From Prochlorococcus marinus CUG1415 (GTDB lineage: Bacteria; Cyanobacteriota; Cyanobacteriia; PCC-6307; Cyanobiaceae), in the NCBI RefSeq assembly GCF_017696015.1, contig NZ_JAAORL010000002.1:62001-126000 (forward strand): a DNA stretch of 64,000 bases. The letters are read 5' to 3'. Made by a program: the position numbers and the translations under genes. The notes under the pieces are model-generated. The model was not told the DNA's origin, did no database searches, and was given only the letters and a program-made list of their open reading frames with translations. Of this stretch, positions 51,668-60,736 are shown piece by piece. Within the stretch, counting starts at the first letter, position 1. Each line of letters begins with the position of its first letter.

Positions 51668-52744
51668 ATGACGATAGCAGTTGGGAGCGCTCCACAAAGA
51701 GGATGGTTTGACATCCTCGATGACTGGTTAAAGCGCGACCGCTTTGTATTTATTGGTTGGTCCGGACTACTTTTACTTCCTTGTGCATATCTTGCTATAG
51801 GTGGTTGGTTCGTAGGAACAACATTTGTTACCTCTTGGTACACTCACGGAGTTGCAAGCTCATACCTTGAAGGTTGTAACTTTTTAACAGCAGCTGTAAG
51901 TACCCCTGGTGATGCCATGGGACACAGTCTTCTATTTTTATGGGGTCCTGAAGCCCAAGGTAGTTTCGTTAGATGGCTACAACTTGGTGGGCTTTGGAAC
52001 TTCGTTGCATTACATGGAGTATTTGGCCTTATTGGTTTTATGCTTCGTCAGTTTGAAATTGCTGGCCTTGTTGGAATTAGACCATACAATGCATTAGCTT
52101 TCTCAGCAGTAATTGCAGTATTCACAAGTATTTTCCTTATTTATCCTTTAGGACAGCATAGTTGGTTCTTCGCACCTTCATTCGGTGTAGCAGCAATCTT
52201 CCGTTATATCCTGTTCATTCAAGGTTTTCATAATATCACTCTCAACCCATTCCATATGATGGGAGTAGCTGGAATTCTTGGTGGTGCTCTACTTTGCGCT
52301 ATTCATGGAGCTACAGTACAAAACACATTGTATGAAGACACAAGTATTTATACAGATGGAAAGGTTCAAAGTTCAACATTTAGAGCTTTTGACCCCACTC
52401 AAGAAGAAGAAACTTATTCAATGATTACAGCAAATAGATTCTGGAGTCAAATCTTCGGTATTGCTTTTTCAAACAAGCGTTTCTTACACTTTTTGATGCT
52501 ATTTGTACCTGTTATGGGTATGTGGACATCTTCAATTGGTATTGTCGGCTTAGCACTAAACTTAAGAGCTTATGATTTCGTAAGCCAAGAGATCCGTGCA
52601 GCAGAAGATCCTGAATTTGAAACTTTCTATACAAAAAATATACTTTTGAACGAAGGTATGCGAGCATGGATGTCTTCTGTGGATCAACCACACGAAAATT
52701 TTGTATTCCCTGAGGAGGTTCTTCCACGTGGAAACGCCCTTTAA
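51668..52744 (+). CDS. psbD: Photosystem II D2 protein
   Basis: Reaction-centre subunit D2, 358 residues. The start at 51668 ([14 protein letters not shown]) was chosen over an upstream ATG at 51626 because it gives the conserved D2 N-terminus. The five helices and the chlorophyll, quinone and iron ligands are intact ([47 protein letters not shown]). The last 17 bases overlap psbC, the standard cyanobacterial arrangement. Confidence 0.98.
   Translation: MTIAVGSAPQRGWFDILDDWLKRDRFVFIGWSGLLLLPCAYLAIGGWFVGTTFVTSWYTHGVASSYLEGCNFLTAAVSTPGDAMGHSLLFLWGPEAQGSFVRWLQLGGLWNFVALHGVFGLIGFMLRQFEIAGLVGIRPYNALAFSAVIAVFTSIFLIYPLGQHSWFFAPSFGVAAIFRYILFIQGFHNITLNPFHMMGVAGILGGALLCAIHGATVQNTLYEDTSIYTDGKVQSSTFRAFDPTQEEETYSMITANRFWSQIFGIAFSNKRFLHFLMLFVPVMGMWTSSIGIVGLALNLRAYDFVSQEIRAAEDPEFETFYTKNILLNEGMRAWMSSVDQPHENFVFPEEVLPRGNAL
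52713..52718 (+). promoter_or_regulatory. Shine-Dalgarno of psbC inside psbD
   Basis: AGGAGG lies 9 bases before the GTG at 52728 and fixes that codon as the psbC start. An ATG further upstream in the frame (52701) precedes this site and would give a non-conserved extension. Confidence 0.85.
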
Positions 52745-54110
52745 TAATTTATTAAGAGCTCCAAACCAAAGTATTGAAGAGACTGGTTATGCCTGGTATG
52801 TAGGTAACGCTAGACTAATCAATTTATCTGGACGTTTATTAGGAGCTCACATCGCTCACGCAGGACTTATAGTCTTCTGGGCAGGTGCAATGATGCTCTA
52901 TGAGGTTAATCATTTTACTTTTGATAAACCAATGTGGGAGCAAGCCCTAATCTGCATGCCTCATGTAGCTATGTTTGGCTATGGCATAGGACCTGGTGGT
53001 GAAGTTACTGATATCATGCCTTTTTTCCAAGTAGGTGTGGTACATTTAATAGCTTCAGCAGTCCTTGGATTTGGTGGAATTTACCACTCATTAGCTGGTC
53101 CAGAAAAGCTTGAGCAAGATTTCCCTTTCTTCTCTACTGATTGGAGAGATAAAAATCAAATGACCAACATTCTTGGTTACCATTTGATAGTTCTAGGTGT
53201 AGGTGCATTAGCTTGGTCAGTAAACTGGTGTTTTATTGGCGGTGCATATGATACTTGGGCACCTGGAGGTGGAGAAGTACGACTAATAAATCCAACTTTG
53301 GATCCAAGTGTGATTTTTGGTTATCTTTTTAGATCACCATGGGGAGGTGCCGGTTCTCTAATCGGTGTTAACTCCATTGAAGACATAGTTGGTGGCCACG
53401 TATATGTTGGTGTAATTGAAATCCTTGGAGGTATATTCCATATATTTACAAAACCTTTTGGATGGGCAAGAAGAGCATTCATCTGGAACGGTGAAGGACT
53501 TTTAAGTTATGCACTAGGTGGTATATGTGTAGCAAGTTTTATTGCATCCACATTTATATGGTTTAACAATACTGCTTACCCATCTGAATTTTATGGCCCT
53601 ACAAATGCTGAAGCCTCACAGGCCCAAAGCTTTACTTTCCTAGTGAGAGACCAAAGAATTGGAGCCAATGTAGGCACAACAATGGGACCAACAGGTTTAG
53701 GTAAGTATCTCATGAGATCTCCTACAGGTGAAATTATATTTGGTGGTGAAACAATGAGATTTTGGGATTTCAGAGGACCATGGTTAGAGCCTCTTAGAGG
53801 ACCTAATGGATTAAGCCTTGAGAAAATCCAAAACGATATTCAGCCATGGCAAGTTAGAAGAGCTGCTGAATATATGACTCATGCTCCTAACGCTTCTATC
53901 AACTCAGTTGGTGGAATTATTACAGAGCCTAATGCTGTTAACTTCGTCAACCTAAGACAATGGTTAGCTTCAGCTCAATTCTTCCTAGGATGGTTTACAT
54001 TCATCGGTCACCTTTGGCATGCTGGACGTGCTAGAGCTGCCGCTGCTGGTTTCGAGAAAGGAATCGACAGAAAGAGTGAACCCGCTTTAGAAATGCCTGA
54101 CTTAGATTAA
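52728..54110 (+). CDS. psbC: Photosystem II CP43 antenna protein
   Basis: Inner antenna subunit with six membrane helices and a large lumenal loop, 460 residues from GTG ([14 protein letters not shown]). Conserved blocks include [38 protein letters not shown], the lumenal [20 protein letters not shown] with the Arg that contacts the manganese cluster region, and [20 protein letters not shown]. It overlaps psbD and is co-transcribed with it. Confidence 0.98.
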   Translation: METPFNNLLRAPNQSIEETGYAWYVGNARLINLSGRLLGAHIAHAGLIVFWAGAMMLYEVNHFTFDKPMWEQALICMPHVAMFGYGIGPGGEVTDIMPFFQVGVVHLIASAVLGFGGIYHSLAGPEKLEQDFPFFSTDWRDKNQMTNILGYHLIVLGVGALAWSVNWCFIGGAYDTWAPGGGEVRLINPTLDPSVIFGYLFRSPWGGAGSLIGVNSIEDIVGGHVYVGVIEILGGIFHIFTKPFGWARRAFIWNGEGLLSYALGGICVASFIASTFIWFNNTAYPSEFYGPTNAEASQAQSFTFLVRDQRIGANVGTTMGPTGLGKYLMRSPTGEIIFGGETMRFWDFRGPWLEPLRGPNGLSLEKIQNDIQPWQVRRAAEYMTHAPNASINSVGGIITEPNAVNFVNLRQWLASAQFFLGWFTFIGHLWHAGRARAAAAGFEKGIDRKSEPALEMPDLD

Positions 54111-54133
54111 ACTCTAAGCCATAATAAAAAAAG

Positions 54134-54160
54134 CCCTATCTTTTGATAGGGTTTTTTTTT
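54134..54160 (+). terminator. Rho-independent terminator of psbDC
   Basis: CCCTATC pairs with GATAGGG around a 4-base loop, followed by nine T; an A run precedes the stem, so it could also act for the converging maf gene. Confidence 0.88.
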
Positions 54161-54171
54161 ATTCAATTTTT

Positions 54172-54783
54172 TTATTTATATAAATTTTTTCTGAGCCATG
54201 GCAAACTTAACCCCATTACATTACTAAAACAACCTTCTATTTTTTCAATATATTTACCTCCTATACCCTCCAAAGCAAATCCTCCAGCGCAATATAAAGG
54301 TTCATTGGTATCTACATAAATCTTTATCTCCCAATCATCCAATTTGGAAAAATAAATTCTTGAACTTATTGTTTTTCTAATAGTTTTAGTGATTTTAAAA
54401 ATATTTAAAGTTGAATCAAAGTTTCCAATTAAAAGAGTATGACCAGTATGTAAAAAGCCAAATTCTCCTGACATTTTTGTCCATCTACTAAATGCCTCTT
54501 CTTTATTAGCTGGTTTTCCATAGGCTTCCCCTTTAAACTCAAAGATTGAGTCACATCCAAGAATTTCCAAAGAACTATCGTTAAATTTTCTAGGCAATGA
54601 AATTTTTTGAATATTTTCAGATAGAGTTAAAGCCTTTTGAAATGATAACTCTAAAGCTAAATTAGAAATATTCTCGTCTTTTATTGAAGACTCATCGAAA
54701 TCACTTGAAAACTGAAGAAAGTCAATTTGACAATTTTCTAGTAATTTTTTTCTAGATTGAGAAGCAGAGGCTAGAATTAACAC
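54172..54783 (-). CDS. Maf-family nucleotide pyrophosphatase
   Basis: A 203-residue protein with [18 protein letters not shown] at the N-terminus, the SDFDES segment and [22 protein letters not shown], matching the Maf/HAM1-like fold that hydrolyses non-canonical or canonical NTPs to NMP and pyrophosphate. It serves in nucleotide-pool cleaning or division control. It converges with psbC. Confidence 0.92.
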   Translation of the reverse strand: MLILASASQSRKKLLENCQIDFLQFSSDFDESSIKDENISNLALELSFQKALTLSENIQKISLPRKFNDSSLEILGCDSIFEFKGEAYGKPANKEEAFSRWTKMSGEFGFLHTGHTLLIGNFDSTLNIFKITKTIRKTISSRIYFSKLDDWEIKIYVDTNEPLYCAGGFALEGIGGKYIEKIEGCFSNVMGLSLPWLRKNLYK

Positions 54784-54849
54784 AAAATTTTTATTGAATT
54801 ATAGTTGAATATATCAATTTATAAATTTCAAAATTAATATAAATTTCTT

Positions 54850-56379
54850 ATGGAAAGTGAAAAAAAGTTGAATGCAATAAAAAAACCAATAATGGTCTTG
54901 GGAACTTCTAGTGGTGCAGGCAAATCATTAACAGTTACAGCTATTTGCAGGATTCTTAAAAATTTAGGTGAAGAGCCAATACCTTTTAAAGGCCAAAATA
55001 TGAGTAACAATGCTTGGGTTGATCGGGAAGGGGGGGAGATGGCATATTCACAAGCACTTCAAGCTTTTGCTTGTGGTATTCATCCTTGTTCAGAGATGAA
55101 TCCTATTTTATTAAAACCACAAGGTAATTCAATAAGTGAGGTTATTCACCTTGGCAGAAATATAGGAACCACAACCGCAAAAAATTATTACAAAGATTGG
55201 TTTATTCCTGGATGGGAAATAATCAAAAAAAGTTTAAAATCTATTTATAAAAAAAATCCAAATTGTCGTTTAATTATCGAAGGAGCTGGCAGTCCAGTAG
55301 AAATGAATTTAATTCATAGAGACCTTACTAATTTAAGAATAGCTAAGTATTTAAGGGCAAATTGCATTTTAATTACTGATATTGAAAGAGGTGGCGTATT
55401 TGCACAAATAATCGGGACTCTTGAATTAATGAAACCTGAAGAAAGGAAACTTATTAAGGGAATTATTATAAATAGATTCAGAGGAGACCTTTCATTATTT
55501 GAAGAAGGTAAAAAATGGATAGAGAATAAAACTCAAATCCCTGTTATTGGAACTATTCCTTGGTTAAACGATTCATTTCCTCCAGAAGATTCTTTGGATT
55601 TATTAGAAAAAAATTCACGTTTCAATAATCCTGAGATCAAAGTTGGAATTATAAAATTGCCATCTATAAGTAACTTCTCAGATTTTGACCCATTAGAAAA
55701 TGAAGAATCAATATTAATTGAATGGCTTGGAAAATCGCAAAATTTGAGGAAATATGATTTTATTATTCTGCCTGGTAGTAAACAAACTATTAAAGATCAA
55801 ATATTTCTTGAAAAGACTGGTTTGTCTAAGGATATAAGGGAATATTCAAATAATATGGGAAATATTATTGGAATATGTGGCGGTTTACAAATGTTAGGGA
55901 CAACACTTGAAGATCCTTATTTTAAAGAGGGATCCAAAAGTTATTCTGAACAAAAAATCAAAGGGATTGGATTACTACCATTAAAAACGACTTTCTTTGA
56001 AAAAAAGTTAACCCGTCAAATCAAATCTGAATCTATATGGCCATGCCAATCAAACATTAATGGATTTGAAATTCATAATGGCCAAACTGTATTGGATAAC
56101 ATGCAAAGCTCATTAAAGATTAATCCCATTTTCAAAGATTTAGATCTAGGTTGGTACAAAGAAAATAATAAAGGTGGAACTATTGCAGGTACATACATTC
56201 ATGGGATCTTTGAAAATGATATTTGGAGAGACCAATATATTAACTTAATAAGGAAGAGTAAAAATTTACCAATGTTAAATAAAAAATCAATATCTTATAA
56301 AAAGAAGAGAGAATCCATTATTAATAATCTTGCGAATGAATTCGATAAACATTTAAATCTCACATCATTTTTAATTTGA
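54850..56379 (+). CDS. cobQ: Cobyric acid synthase
   Basis: A 509-residue enzyme of adenosylcobalamin synthesis that amidates four side chains with glutamine. The N-terminal P-loop domain (VLGTSSGAGKSLTVTA, FKGQNMSNNAWV) and the C-terminal glutaminase (GICGGLQMLGTTLEDP with Cys, GTYIHGIFEND with His) are both intact. Prochlorococcus makes pseudocobalamin, so retention is expected. The ferredoxin gene starts inside its stop. Confidence 0.96.
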   Translation: MESEKKLNAIKKPIMVLGTSSGAGKSLTVTAICRILKNLGEEPIPFKGQNMSNNAWVDREGGEMAYSQALQAFACGIHPCSEMNPILLKPQGNSISEVIHLGRNIGTTTAKNYYKDWFIPGWEIIKKSLKSIYKKNPNCRLIIEGAGSPVEMNLIHRDLTNLRIAKYLRANCILITDIERGGVFAQIIGTLELMKPEERKLIKGIIINRFRGDLSLFEEGKKWIENKTQIPVIGTIPWLNDSFPPEDSLDLLEKNSRFNNPEIKVGIIKLPSISNFSDFDPLENEESILIEWLGKSQNLRKYDFIILPGSKQTIKDQIFLEKTGLSKDIREYSNNMGNIIGICGGLQMLGTTLEDPYFKEGSKSYSEQKIKGIGLLPLKTTFFEKKLTRQIKSESIWPCQSNINGFEIHNGQTVLDNMQSSLKINPIFKDLDLGWYKENNKGGTIAGTYIHGIFENDIWRDQYINLIRKSKNLPMLNKKSISYKKKRESIINNLANEFDKHLNLTSFLI

Positions 56380-56627
56380 AAGAAACAAATATAAAAGTCA
56401 TATGGCCAAATAAGAATGAAACCTTTGTTTCAGAGGGAGATGATTGGTTATCTTCTGCTGAAAAAGCAGGTTTAGAAATTCCGACTGGTTGTCTGACAGG
56501 AAGTTGTGGAGCCTGTGAAATAGATGTAAATGGTGAAACAGTAAGGGCTTGTATCACTCAAATTAAAAATAATAAAAAATGTAAGTTACAGGTTTCTTTA
56601 ACTACAGACCCCTTTTGGGAAAACTAA
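56376..56627 (+). CDS. [2Fe-2S] plant-type ferredoxin
   Basis: Starts with TTG overlapping the cobQ stop (TTGA). It is 83 residues, somewhat shorter than photosynthetic PetF. The cluster-binding pattern C-x4-C-x2-C is in GCLTGSCGACEIDV and the fourth Cys is in VRACI. Coupling to cobQ suggests a specialised electron donor rather than the main photosynthetic ferredoxin (inference). Confidence 0.88.
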   Translation: MKETNIKVIWPNKNETFVSEGDDWLSSAEKAGLEIPTGCLTGSCGACEIDVNGETVRACITQIKNNKKCKLQVSLTTDPFWEN

Positions 56628-56633
56628 ATTTCA

Positions 56634-57200
56634 CTAAACATTACCTATTATTAGAAAAAGAAATAGATAATAAAAAAATGATCCTAAAAATGTGTAGATT
56701 AAAATCACCTTCTTCTTGATTTTTGAACAGGCAATAATATAACTTCCCAAAACATGAGGAAGGATTGGGAAAGATCTTATTATTAAAATATAGAAAGATC
56801 TAAAACTAACATTTGCAAAAATTTTATCCAAATTATTTTTTTCTTTTTTTCTCAAAAACAATATATTTCTAAAAAGTCTGGATTTAATTTTTCTCAAGAT
56901 AAGAACTTGAATTACACTTAAAATAGTTAAAGCAGGAGAAAAAAATAAAATATAATATAACCCAAAAATCTTTATTAATATAAAGTCAAAAATAATTGAG
57001 AAAGGAAGGCCTAAAAATATAGAAATCATATTTAAGGCTATCAAATATCTGTATTGAATATTACTAAGTAGGGATTCAATATCATAGTTATACTTAAATA
57101 TTAGAGCCAAAAAGTAAACCACTAAATAGGTAAAAAATATTTTAAAAATTACTGATTTAAAATTCAGGTCTTTTCTATTCATATAAGATGACCGTCCCAA
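56634..57200 (-). CDS. VTT/TMEM64-like membrane protein
   Basis: A 188-residue protein with about five membrane helices. The segments LGLPFSIIFDFILIKIFG and IIRSFPILPHVLGSYIIA resemble the DedA/TVP38 (VTT) family, where Arg and Pro in the second segment are conserved. These proteins are proposed scramblases or transporters. Met7 (57182) is a possible alternative start. It converges with the ferredoxin gene. Confidence 0.55.
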   Translation of the reverse strand: MGRSSYMNRKDLNFKSVIFKIFFTYLVVYFLALIFKYNYDIESLLSNIQYRYLIALNMISIFLGLPFSIIFDFILIKIFGLYYILFFSPALTILSVIQVLILRKIKSRLFRNILFLRKKEKNNLDKIFANVSFRSFYILIIRSFPILPHVLGSYIIACSKIKKKVILIYTFLGSFFYYLFLFLIIGNV

Positions 57201-57207
57201 ATGATTA

Positions 57208-57393
57208 TCAAAAAAATAGAGCGTGTGATATTAAATCACATCCAATAGGGGCAATTATATAACCATACAGGAAGTCTTTATAAGGAGGATTCATATTATC
57301 ATCAACCATATCCAAAACAACATTTTTGTTTTTTATAGTAAACTCTTTGAATAATATAGGAAAGTTAATACAAGGACTTAGTTTGCATAACAA
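57208..57393 (-). CDS. Possible small protein (61 aa)
   Basis: A frame reading MLCKLSPCINFPILFKEF to CDLISHALFF. Composition is coding-like in the middle (VVLDMVDDNMNPPYKDFLYG), but there is no recognisable family or clear ribosome site. It could be a real small gene between the VTT-like and rhomboid genes or a chance frame. Confidence 0.3.
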   Translation of the reverse strand: MLCKLSPCINFPILFKEFTIKNKNVVLDMVDDNMNPPYKDFLYGYIIAPIGCDLISHALFF

Positions 57394-57456
57394 AGCCTCT
57401 ATTACAAGAAAACTATATTGAATATATTATTTTGATCAAAGAATAATTAATCTTTT

Positions 57457-58062
57457 TTAGATTAAGAATAAAAAACATCCCGCAATAAATCCACTTATAT
57501 GACCCAATAAGCTTACTCCTGGGAATAAAGAGAAAATAAATCCTATAAGACATATGGTATTTGTCATTTTTTGAACTTCATAATTAGATTTTAAACCAAT
57601 TTTTTTACCTAAAAAATAGCTCTTTCCATAAAAAGAAGTTAATAATAAGAATCCAAAAAAAGCATAAATTATGCCACTAAATCCTAAAGCGGCATAATTC
57701 GGATAGGTATTAAAAAAATATGATAAGATCTTCTCGTAAAACCAAATAATAAAAAAATTTAAAAAAGAACAAATTAAAATAAATTTCAGATAAAACAAAC
57801 TGCTTTTAATTCCAAGTCTCATCAGAAAATATCTAGTGATAATTATTCCACCAAGATTACTTAATAAATGATTTAAATCTGCATGGACTAGGATTGATGT
57901 GAAAATCCTATAAGGTTGATCACTAATTAATCTTGGTACAAAGTATAAAAATTCTTTATCAAGAATTCCAATTAAATCTGTAAAAATAAAAAATGAGATT
58001 AAAATAGATGCGCATACAATGTATTGCCAATCATATTTAGATATTGAATTATTAAGAGACAT
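57457..58062 (-). CDS. Rhomboid-family intramembrane serine protease
   Basis: A 201-residue six-helix protein. The catalytic pair is present: Ser129 in GFSG and His188 in LLGHISGF, with the supporting HADLNHLLSNLGG motif (first His of the HxxxN type, residues 60-69). Rhomboids cleave transmembrane helices of membrane proteins. The substrate is unknown. It marks the left edge of the tRNA-adjacent variable region. Confidence 0.85.
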   Translation of the reverse strand: MSLNNSISKYDWQYIVCASILISFFIFTDLIGILDKEFLYFVPRLISDQPYRIFTSILVHADLNHLLSNLGGIIITRYFLMRLGIKSSLFYLKFILICSFLNFFIIWFYEKILSYFFNTYPNYAALGFSGIIYAFFGFLLLTSFYGKSYFLGKKIGLKSNYEVQKMTNTICLIGFIFSLFPGVSLLGHISGFIAGCFLFLI

Positions 58063-58182
58063 AAATAAAAATATCTTTATTCAAATTACCAGAACATTTT
58101 ATCTACGATAATAAATTTTTAATGCTCTTACAGTCGATTTTTCAGGGGGTGAATTTATTGATATGAATAATATGTAAGCAAA

Positions 58183-58320
58183 TTAATGATTTTCGTACAT
58201 TTTTCTATAATCATTATGCAATTTTTCAGTTGCTAATCTTCTTTTCTTCATCGCATCTCTAATCAAATCCATTTCATGGGATTTTTGATTGAGGATAGTG
58301 AAAGGAGTAATGAGTTTCAT
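58183..58320 (-). CDS. Very small basic protein (45 aa)
   Basis: Reads MKLITPFTILNQKSHEMDLI to DYRKMYENH; basic and helical. It lies about 50 bases downstream of another small minus-strand gene and probably shares its transcript. No family recognised. Confidence 0.5.
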   Translation of the reverse strand: MKLITPFTILNQKSHEMDLIRDAMKKRRLATEKLHNDYRKMYENH

Positions 58321-58368
58321 AAGAACTCCTGTATTTACACTAATATTATCCTACTTTTCACTTGAAAT

Positions 58369-58572
58369 TCATAGGGTATTTCTACCAGAGTATTCGTGCT
58401 TTATTTCTCTCACTACTATCTTTCCATATTCAGTTGGAGTAATAAAATTTTTAATCACTTCACCTAAAAAGTAATTTCCCTCACCCTCAGGAGAAAGTAC
58501 AATCTCTCCCTTCTTTATTTTTTTAGAGATCATCCAAAGGAATCCACCAACACTCATAAAAATAAAACCCAA
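58369..58572 (-). CDS. Small membrane-anchored protein (67 aa)
   Basis: A hydrophobic N-terminus (MGFIFMSVGGFLWMI) is followed by a basic turn (SKKIKKG) and a soluble domain (NYFLGEVIKNFITPTEYGK). It is probably a membrane-anchored cytoplasmic peptide. Function unknown. Confidence 0.45.
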   Translation of the reverse strand: MGFIFMSVGGFLWMISKKIKKGEIVLSPEGEGNYFLGEVIKNFITPTEYGKIVVREIKHEYSGRNTL

Positions 58573-58660
58573 CTATACAGAAATTTATATTTCTTAGAAC
58601 TCTTCTCTATCAATGCAATTTGAATTAGAACTCAAAAAATCAAGAGTGTAAATTATCCTA

Positions 58661-58680
58661 TTAAACCGTAGAGGGTGTTA
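58661..58680. repeat. Degenerate copy of the tRNA-Ser 3' end
   Basis: CCGTAGAGGGTGTT resembles the copy at 59507 (CGGAGAGGGTGTT) with one mismatch, and both resemble the 3' end of the tRNA-Ser gene read on the plus strand. Possible relic of an attachment site. Confidence 0.35.
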
Positions 58681-58821
58681 GTGGAGATGGATACATGAGA
58701 CACTCTCAGACACTTACTGAAACTGGTATTATCGAGAATAAGTAAAATTACACCAAAATTCCCTCCAACACTTCTTGTTATTTATTGACACGATATTTAA
58801 AATAAGAAAAAGAGTAGTGGT

Positions 58822-59231
58822 ATGACTAAGTGGGATGATAATTCTTGGCAGAAAGATTTCTTGAACATGAAATCTCATTCTCCTTCAGATGCAAAACTCT
58901 TGATGGGAGGTGTAAAAGGTTTGAAAGATGCTTGGCGATTAGGTGTTCTGCACGTTGAATACGAAAGGCTGAAGAGAAAACAGGAAGAACAGCAACAGCA
59001 ATTAAAGAAAAAATAAATTGGCAAAAAGAATTATTAGAAAGTGGAAGATTTAACGATAAATTTTCCAAGAATCTATTAGAGCATGGTGCAAAAAATTTTA
59101 TGCAAGGTATCTATTTTGGGTATATGTATTCCAGATAGAGAAAGATCAGAGGTTTAGATAAAGATGATCCAATAGAAAATACGGGACAAATGCAATCATC
59201 ATTCAATGATTTTGAGAAGAAAATCAAATAA
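58822..59231 (+). pseudogene. Decayed gene: frameshift plus amber stop
   Basis: The first frame runs 58822-59016 (64 residues, MTKWDDNSWQKDFLNMKSHS to a Gln/Lys-rich end) and stops in an A-rich tract. The -1 frame continues without a break from there (INWQKELLESGRFNDKFSKN to GYMYSR), meets TAG at 59136, and continues in the same frame (RKIRGLDKDDPIENTGQ to EKKIK) to TAA at 59229. Joined, the pieces make one plausible protein of about 135 residues. The best explanation is a gene lost by two mutations. The first 64 residues may still be made. The family is not recognised. Confidence 0.6.
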
Positions 59232-59399
59232 GAATATTTATAAATTACTTTTTATATTGTCTGACCATTTTTCCCAACAATAAGTTTTCCCATATCTATA
59301 TTTTACCTACTTTTTCTTTTTGCTAATAAGAAGTTGCGATAAGGGATCTTAAGCAAAAACTCCCGCCAACACATCCGCCAACGCAGGATTAAAACTCTA

Positions 59400-59563
59400 T
59401 GAACATCTCTTGGCACCTATGAACAGGTACATAACGCAAATTGATTGGTATCACTAATTGCTGAATATCCTGAACAAATATGAACAGGTATGAACACAAG
59501 AAAAAACGGAGAGGGTGTTCATAGAAACAGTTTCAAATGAACAGTCCTGAACAAGTATGAACA
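59400..59563 (+). repeat. Phased TGAACA decamer arrays
   Basis: TGAACA occurs at 59400, 59420, 59471, 59481, 59491, 59538, 59548 and 59558. The last six form two triplets with exact 10-bp spacing, and the first pair is 20 bp apart with a degenerate copy between. The consensus unit is TGAACARGTA. The inverted form TGTTCA is at 59516. Spacing of one helical turn indicates protein binding on one DNA face. Confidence 0.75.
59503..59517. other. Candidate attachment core: 15-bp copy of the tRNA-Ser 3' end
   Basis: AAAACGGAGAGGGTG is identical to 60585-60599, which spans the last bases of the tRNA-Ser gene and four bases beyond it. It sits between two TGAACA triplets. Integrases of the tyrosine family commonly use tRNA 3' ends as the core site, leaving such copies. 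Confidence 0.55.
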
Positions 59564-59587
59564 AGTGTTTAATAAAAAAATTTAAAG

Positions 59588-59609
59588 ATCACAAACATAT
59601 CACAAACAG
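59588..59609 (+). repeat. Tandem 11-bp repeat ATCACAAACAT/G
   Basis: Two adjacent copies of ATCACAAACA followed by T or G, just to the right of the TGAACA arrays. Near-helical spacing again suggests a binding site. Confidence 0.45.
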
Positions 59610-59720
59610 ACAAGACCCAAAACTGGACTAAACTCAATCAAGTTAATTTATTTTTTTGTTAAAAATATTTTCATATAATCATTTCTAGGGGTTTGACAAA
59701 ACCTAAAACTTTAAATATCT

Positions 59721-59730
59721 GGAGAGGGTG
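59721..59730. repeat. Short copy of the tRNA-Ser 3' end
   Basis: GGAGAGGGTG is identical to 60590-60599 at the tRNA end. At 10 bases it is short, but it is the third such copy within 2 kb of the tRNA gene. Confidence 0.35.
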
Positions 59731-59849
59731 ATAGTCGATTTGGAAGGACATGTCTGGGCATGGTACAAATCAAACAATTCCATTCGTTTTTCCATGGGAC
59801 ACTTTGATTTTTTTTACTAAGACTTTTATATCTCATATATTTCAAAAAA

Positions 59850-60434
59850 TCATACTGCAGCAATAAGAGAGATGGTAAAAATCACTAAAAACAATGCAAT
59901 TATTAATACACTTGCAATCCAATATCCAACGATATGATTTTTTTTAGTTGGATATCTTAAATAATATTCTTTCCCCTCAATAGAAATTATTGACGACCTA
60001 GTAAGAAATATAACTACAAAAACACCGCCTATATATGGCACAGAAACTAAAAATATCCATTTCCAAGACATGCCAACATCTCTAATTCTTCTAACAGTTA
60101 GTGGAAGAGCAACCCAAATACTTCCAAAAAACAACAACAAACCTATTAAAGAGATGATATACATAGGTATTGATATGGCAACTGAAAAACTAGAATTAAC
60201 CCCACTAGTAAGTGCAATAGCAGAAAGAAACAAGACATAAGATATTACAGTGACAATCGAATTTAAAATTACAAAATGCCAATATTCCTTTCTGGTTGTC
60301 TTTCCTTTAAAATCAAAAGGTCTTTTCCAAGCAGAGAAATAAGAAGTAAGCATAAAAAAAATTATTTCTGTAATTTTAGTCCTTGAAGATATAAAAGTCA
60401 CTGATAAAAAATCTCTAGGAATAATCTTATTCAA
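59850..60434 (-). CDS. DUF805 family membrane protein
   Basis: The DUF805 pattern is clear: YFSAWKRPFDFKGKTTRKEYW, then four helices and LPLTVRRIRDVGMSWKW before the last helices. The start in the family would be at about Met28 (60353); the longer frame adds a non-conserved leader. Family members are integral membrane proteins of unknown function, common in mobile and accessory regions. It lies between the tRNA-Ser gene and the attachment-like site, so it is probably cargo of the island. Confidence 0.82.
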   Translation of the reverse strand: MNKIIPRDFLSVTFISSRTKITEIIFFMLTSYFSAWKRPFDFKGKTTRKEYWHFVILNSIVTVISYVLFLSAIALTSGVNSSFSVAISIPMYIISLIGLLLFFGSIWVALPLTVRRIRDVGMSWKWIFLVSVPYIGGVFVVIFLTRSSIISIEGKEYYLRYPTKKNHIVGYWIASVLIIALFLVIFTISLIAAV

Positions 60435-60588
60435 TTAACTGGGATTTTTATCGTATAAACGTAATGCAGAGGAATTCTATTGCACTCAAAATTTCACCAA
60501 CTTGTGCCTATTAGTTGAAATGTCTTTAATATGACTTGGAAATCTCCCCTTCTCGCACTGCATAGCATCGCAATTAGTTTTAGCAAAA

Positions 60589-60673
60589 CGGAGAGGGTGG
60601 GATTCGAACCCACGAATAGTTGCCTATTAAACGATTTCGAATCGTTCGCTTTCGACCACTCAGCCACCTCTCC
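60589..60673 (-). tRNA. tRNA-Ser (anticodon CGA)
   Basis: An 85-base class II tRNA on the minus strand. The acceptor arms GGAGAGG and CCTCTCC pair over 7 bp. D-arm GGCTGAGTGGTCGAAAGC, anticodon stem AACGA/TCGTT with loop TTCGAAA (anticodon CGA, codon UCG), a variable arm AATAGGCAACTATT, and the T-arm GTGGGTTCGAATCCCAC are all present. CCA is not encoded. Its 3' end faces the island, as expected for an integration target. Confidence 0.95.
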
Positions 60674-60736
60674 TCCTTTTATTAAGTATGAACATAATCT
60701 AAGAGAAGTTAAGATATAACTTAATATCTTAAATTT

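Larger units (their letters stand above)
59232..59849. other. Gene-free 618-base region holding the attachment-like site
   Basis: No coding frame of merit. It contains a pair of CCGCCAAC direct repeats (about 59373-59391), the phased TGAACA arrays, two fragments of the tRNA-Ser 3' end, and a tandem 11-bp repeat. Base composition is less AT-rich than the surrounding spacers. Confidence 0.6.

Noticed and set aside
52701-52727. Longer CP43 start at ATG 52701
   Set aside because: It would lie before the AGGAGG ribosome site and adds residues not seen in CP43. GTG 52728 gives the conserved N-terminus.
58289-58474. Plus-strand 61-codon frame overlapping two minus-strand small genes
   Set aside because: The minus-strand frames have better start context and protein-like composition. 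The plus-strand frame looks like their antisense.
59690-59720. Promoter TTGACA with 17-bp spacing before the tRNA fragment at 59721
   Set aside because: The -10 position reads TATCTG, and no gene follows on the plus strand for over 1 kb.
60531-60719. Plus-strand frame of 62 codons (contains RVGFEPTNSCLL)
   Set aside because: It lies across the tRNA-Ser gene. This peptide is the familiar false translation of a tRNA 3' end.
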